From NCBI RefSeq assembly GCF_048128805.1, contig NC_136019.1:10836905-10900904 (forward strand): a stretch of 64,000 nucleotides of DNA. The letters run 5' to 3'. How positions within the stretch are numbered: the first letter of the stretch is position 1; each line of letters opens with the position of its first letter. Source of the stretch: Centroberyx gerrardi. Its lineage: Eukaryota > Chordata > Actinopteri > Beryciformes > Berycidae. Positions 59,040 through 64,000 of the stretch are shown one piece after another. Both the position numbers and the translations under genes were made by a program. The notes beneath the pieces are model-generated. The model did no database searches and was not told where the DNA came from. It saw nothing but the letters and a program-made list of their open reading frames with translations.

Positions 59040-59740
59040 TAATGCATAACGCACCCTCTGGCGGCCATGTTGGAGGTCCTCAGCTCTTGGGCAACAATAG
59101 TGACAAGCAGCCGGTCGCAGGACTGCAGTCCTGCACAAAAAATTTTTCCAGTTCATTTTAAATGGTGGCTAAGTAACAAACTGTCATGTACTATACTGAC
59201 TTTCTAAAATGTCTTTGCCACACACAGACTCCCATACCAGAGATCTTTCCCCTGATACCACTGCTGTTGTTGAACATTACCGCCACATGATGGCGCTAAA
59301 GCAAATGCATCTAATGATGTGGAAACCTATCTTAGTAAACTCACTTACTGTCCAGACGAGGTGACGTCACTTGTGCATCCATTCACTGTGTCCATTCATT
59401 TTTACGCTATACGATCTGGTTAGCTAACCTAATTGTAAACACATCTGATTTGTGCACTAGCTAACATTAGCGTTAGTAGTGGCATGTTTGCTATATTAGC
59501 CTGCTCGCTAGTTAGCTAGCTAACGAAGCCGAAAACCAACTCTTTTTTTTTCAGGTTAACTGAACTGATTCTTCTCAAGCTGTTTTGGAGTAGAGACTAG
59601 AGCTAAAGACACAACAGTTTACTGCGTCACAGCAACTCAACTTTGGAAACAAATCCACCTTATCAGACTATTCACTTTTACTTATAACGTCACTGAATTG
59701 ACCTTCACCCTCACAGCAACAATGTTTTTCAGGTATGTCT
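59040..59740 (+). promoter_or_regulatory. Candidate unannotated promoter and first exon
   Basis: Clustered motifs: CTCF-like GCACCCTCTGGCGGCCA (59051-59067, minus orientation) overlapping a YY1-like GCGGCCATGTTGG; CTCF-like CCACATGATGGCGCT (59283-59297); a palindromic CRE TGACGTCA (59362-59369); and TAGTTAGCTAGCTAAC (about 59509-59524), a motif type also present in the dvl2 promoter. Downstream, CTCTTTTTTTTTCAG ends at 59554 and a CAG|GTATGT donor occurs at 59732/59733, bounding a possible exon with an ATG close to its 3' end. No coding continuation was found. Confidence 0.3.
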
Positions 59741-59935
59741 CCTTGTCTAGCCTGGTTGTTATATATTTAGCCTTTATTTGCACACAGACAATTGTTCAAT
59801 GGACGTTCATGATGGCGACAGACACGGTTGCTAGGAGATTTGTGATGCAACTGCAAAGCCTCTATTGGCTGTTACTGTCCCCTCCTCTCACACTACAGAC
59901 TTTTTACTGGCTCTGGATCATACTCATACACCCGC

Positions 59936-59975
<40 letters not shown>

Positions 59976-60252
59976 CCCTGTAGAAAGCTCCACAGTGTCG
60001 ATAGCACAATGGAGCAGAAAAATCCTGTGTGCGGAGCAGAGTTCACCATTATTTCTTTATAGGTAAGAGCTGCTCCGGACTTCTAGAGATTTGTAAAAGG
60101 TATTGTTGCCTTCGTGTTGAAAGCCAGGCAAAGTTCTGCTGACTGTTGCTGCCGTCGGCCATGTCACGCTCAATTCTGCATGGTGAGCAGCGGTGTGTGT
60201 GTTTTTGCGACGGCTGGTTTGATCATCCATCACAAAGCTGTATATGTGGAGC

Positions 60253-60255
<3 letters not shown>

Positions 60256-60296
<41 letters not shown>
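60256..60296. repeat. (GT)n microsatellite
   Basis: Pure GT repeat of about 40 bp. Confidence 0.95.
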
Positions 60297-60298
<2 letters not shown>

Positions 60299-60497
60299 TG
60301 GAGGTATTCAGCATGGATTACTCCGTTCGCCATTGGATTCGCCAAATTGGACAGAGGCGAGGGCCTGTAGTGAGACAATCCACAACTGGCGGTTGCTGCG
60401 GCGCACGGAGATGACCTCATCAAATGGTATGTGCTTGAAGTCAGTGGGGGGAAAAACTCCCCAACCTTCAAGTCCATAAACACATGTGCGTGGGGAT

Positions 60498-60536
<39 letters not shown>

Positions 60537-61683
60537 ACCTTCAGCACTCCCCCAAAACCCAAACAGTGGAGAGTTGTTGCTATGCGCGGAGCGAGTTTGG
60601 TGACTCCCAGAACAGACCACCCAAACAAAGCGAACCGGACTTCAGGAAATCAAACGGCCTTGACTGTAACAAAAACAAACCGTCTAAAAAATCCTTGGTT
60701 GCCGTGCCTACTGACCTCCACTTCTATGTGATGGTATTCAAAGAAGCGTATCAAATGTCTGGGGGAAAGTACAAGATAAACACAGAAATATGACTTTTTA
60801 TTTACTTAAACTAGATAGGAACGGGGTTTTAGGCTTATCTGCTGTCCAAACTCTGCAGGTTGTTCTGCGTCTTCCCATGGGGGCAAATCAGTTGTGTAAT
60901 GCTATAATTAGGCTAATGTATCCCAGGCGAGTTTGTAATATAGACAAATACAATCTAATTTCCACCTTGATACGGATTATGTAATCATAACATGCGGCGT
61001 TGTACCTCCCACCTTGCAGAGTTGAATATGTATATTCATACTGTTATTACACAACTGTGGAATACAACCAGATGGAAAGCGTTTGCATAGTGTGCCAAGT
61101 TTGGAAAGTGGGTCTGGAAGTCAGGGAGGCCAACCTCAAGTTAAAATCACATATTATGAAATGTTCTTATTCATAAAACACTAAAAAAGCAGCTCTCCTG
61201 GTTTCAATTGCAGCACTGAAACCGCTTAAATTAGAGGCAACAACTGGAAAGATGGCTAATACCACCTGTATTGTGACCATGGCTGCCGAAGTGCCCTTGA
61301 GCAAGACACCGAATCCGAGTGAGATACACGATTCTGAAAATCGAAATCTAAATAAGCTGTCGGGAGTTTCTATTTTCTTTCTTTGCCCACAATGACAAGT
61401 CAGTACGCAGCACTAATTATACGACGAGGGAGCCAGGATATTCAAGAGTCCAACAGCGTCCTGGGAATTGGCCTCGGATGCTCAGTCCTGGTATTTTGGA
61501 TCTACATCTGTGTGTATTTACACTCGGTATAAATGTCAGTCGCTGCACTCAGAGGCTAACTCGACTCAGCAGGCCGCCGCTGCATCCGCCTCCAGCTCAA
61601 ACAACACGGATGAGGGTAAAAAAGCAAAACAGATAAACAAGTGAGTGTGCAGACACTTGCATGCAGGCACGCTCTCTTTCTCC

Positions 61684-61721
<38 letters not shown>

Positions 61722-61871
61722 GAGTGTTCCTTTCGGGGATTAGAGGACAGCCTTGTCTTGCTTGGTGTGTAATCCAGGCCAACGCTAGGTTAGAGTAACA
61801 GCGCTAGTGTTACATAAAACACAACCACGTGGACGGGACATGACCCCCAAAAGAGGGTGACGCTTAGGGCA

Positions 61872-61905
<34 letters not shown>

Positions 61906-62529
61906 GAAAGAATGCATGTGTTGTTCGTTGCAACACGGAATGTATAGTACATTGTGCGTAAGACAAAAGCGGGACTGTGTCCAACTAAATAAATACTCGG
62001 GTGACTAACAGTCTAGTCATTTTACGCAACAGTCTGATTAACTAATCAGAAATACTTAATTTAACAAAAAGAAATCTATACAATTGCTGCCCCCAATACT
62101 ATTGTGCACTGCAAATACTGTCAATACCCCTTCAGATAGGTTATGTCTCCCATTTCTGACACCCAGCCTCCATTCAAGGAGAAGCGTTCAGTCAGACAGA
62201 CAGACAGGAGGGAGGAGGGGGGTGGGGCAGTGGATTACACATCACTTCAAATGTCTTGACTGCACTTGACTGCTAACTAACAGAGCCACAGACAGCAGCC
62301 TGCGTGTTTGTGTGTTTAAGTGTGTGTGTGTATGTGTGTGTGTGTGTGTGTGTGTTCCAGGTTGCTCCAATGACTGACTTTAAGTATGTTTACCTCCTCC
62401 TGGCCAACATGACATGGGACTTTGAGGAAGTGAGAACGCGCCAGCTGGCTCTCGTGTGCCAGGAGCACAGGTAGCATTACCGCTAAACTCCATGCTACCG
62501 GCAGATTTGAGTCAGCCTTATATTATAGT

Positions 62530-63000
62530 TTGGGATTTTTCATTCGTTTTATTTTTTTTTATATAGTTTTCTTTCTTTTTTTCAAATTTCAGTTTAGTTT
62601 TACTTAGTTTTCACTGTGGGTTTGGTGGTTTTAGTTTAGCTTTTACTTGGTTTCAGTATTTCTGGTAGGGGTGCAATTTGTTTCTAGAGGTACTATAATG
62701 ATAGAAGCAATAAATCCTACATTATTTTTGAAATGTATTTACATTAATTTTTCAGTTGGTGTTCAGTAAAAATAGCCAAAAATTCTCTGCCCAAAATTCA
62801 TTCGTCTTTTCAACCCTGCACATATACAAAAACACAAAAACTAAAAATATTTCATACATATTTTTTATTTTACTTTATTCCATTTTAAGATAGTTTTAGT
62901 TCAGTTTTAGTTTCTTCACAAAGTCTCTTAGTTTATTTTAGTTTACAACACTGTTTTTATCTTGGTTTTAGTTTTTGTTCACTATAATAACTTTGAGTTG
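62530..63000. repeat. Degenerate TTTTAGTTTAG-type repeat
   Basis: Many variants of TTTTAGTTTAGTTTT recur across about 470 bp at both flanks of a less repetitive core (62660-62870). This is a type of AT-rich interspersed repeat frequent in fish; class not assigned. Confidence 0.5.
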
Positions 63001-64000
63001 AGTCCAATTAATTGACAAATAAATATTCCCGTTTGTTTTTTTCCTGCTTGGATTACCTCATGCACGTTTGTCACATGGGACAATACACTCAGTGCCAGAA
63101 AGAATAATAAAAAGTCAATTTGTTACACTTTTATGTGTAACAACTTAACTTAACTCAATTGTCCTGCTGAGTAAACCCCACCCATCTGTTATTCTAAGTA
63201 GGATAAAAGAAACGCTAGGATTCATTTGCTCCTAGAAAGTGTGTGTGGAGCTGCTCTAGCAGACAGCGCACAGAAAACACACAATCAGAGATACTGATCC
63301 AATTGGTCAGTCATGCATGAGTTTTGTACAATTAGCCTACAGTAAACACATGTAAACATCCCCGACTGTTTCTGTGTGCCGTCCACAATGACAACAACAA
63401 TGCTCGAGTGATTGAGATTTCTAGGACAAACGGTATTTACAATACTTCACTTGTGTCTTTCATCCAAATCTGGGTCTTTGTCAGGTTCTGAAATACCGGC
63501 TTTAGTTTTTTACGCTGCATCTGGGATAAATTTTACATTAGGGCTGTGCATGGGCTATTTTCTGCGTCACAACAAAATACAGGCCTATCTCCGTTTTGAA
63601 ACTCCATCCTCCAAAGAAAGTGTCCCGCAGAAGGAATGTAAAGGGCTACGGGTTATTTTGAGATTGGCGTACACATCCTTCTCCAGATGGCAAAGAAATA
63701 AAATAATTGGGTGGTAAGGGACAGCTGGAAACACATATAATAGAATTCTCTCACATGCTTTTCCTGGAGGAGACTGTGGGAGTGGTGGCTGATTTAATTT
63801 GAGTTAACATTTTCTCCTGAAACCCTCTCTAGTTCATAAACTAATGCACTCTGTTCTGGTGAAGGGCAAGACACTCCTCCATTATGTGGGAAGCAGCAAC
63901 ACACACACACACACACACCTCACATGCACATCACGATCTAAACCACTATGGCCTATCTAAACTGCCATAAATATCAGATACATTAGCATGCAGACATATA

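Larger units (their letters stand above)
54481..64000. other. Gene-poor DNA, right part
   Basis: No coding gene is supported. It contains dense (CA)n/(GT)n tracts (listed separately where long), a (CATT)n tract (56087-56110), a perfect hairpin (57127-57173), a promoter-like block (59040-59740), a homeobox-motif-rich unique block (60860-61130) and a degenerate TTTTAGTTTAG repeat (62530-63000). The open frame at 63412-63717 starts at TTG and shows no domain. Confidence 0.55.

Noticed and set aside
63412..63717. 101-codon plus-strand open frame near the right edge
   Set aside because: It starts at TTG, has no recognisable domain, no promoter or splice context, and sits in ordinary AT-rich sequence.
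1..64000. CRISPR arrays, operons, rRNA genes, integrated viral genes
   Set aside because: None seen; repeats are simple microsatellites or short transposons, and all recognisable genes are spliced vertebrate genes.

Overview
This window looks like nuclear DNA of a ray-finned (teleost) fish. The genes are split by GT-AG introns, simple repeats are almost all (CA)n/(GT)n and (GA)n, and the interspersed repeats are tRNA-derived SINEs and short inverted-repeat DNA transposons of kinds common in fish. The identifiable genes (acadvl, dvl2, an rnf227-like gene) have human counterparts on 17p13.1, so this is probably a fish segment of that synteny block. The species cannot be named from the sequence.

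Layout. Positions 346-589 (minus) hold the first two coding exons of what reads as acadvl (very long-chain acyl-CoA dehydrogenase), which runs off the left edge; a ZNF143-type promoter motif lies about 420 bp upstream. Positions 3117-18291 (minus) hold a complete 15-exon dvl2 (Dishevelled-2, 767 aa), with DIX, basic, PDZ and DEP regions, a PPxY motif and the conserved C-terminus; every splice phase closes. A GC-rich promoter with tandem CRE-like sites follows. Positions 20493-21146 (minus) encode a single-coding-exon RING finger protein with a C-terminal membrane anchor. Positions 25737-27098 (plus) encode a soluble RING protein resembling RNF227, in two coding exons with a TATA box and a poly(A) signal. 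Positions 28079-32828 (plus) encode a large unrecognised secreted protein of 1292 aa: two tiny exons supply a signal peptide and one 3.8-kb exon supplies the rest. The mature protein has no cysteine, is low in complexity and carries a recurring F-x-G-F-K-like motif. It is the most novel gene here.

From about 32.9 kb to the end (31 kb) I find no convincing protein-coding gene. The stretch is packed with dinucleotide microsatellites and holds two MITE-like elements, a foldback element, SINEs, a perfect 21-bp hairpin, and unique AT-rich blocks that could be conserved regulatory DNA. One site, 59.0-59.75 kb, combines CTCF-, YY1- and CRE-like motifs with a plausible splice-bounded exon and may be an unannotated promoter.

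Functionally, dvl2 transduces Wnt signals, acadvl serves mitochondrial fatty-acid oxidation, and the two RING genes are likely ubiquitin ligases. They are neighbours by synteny rather than parts of one pathway. All names rest on reading translations and splice sites by eye; no database search was possible.
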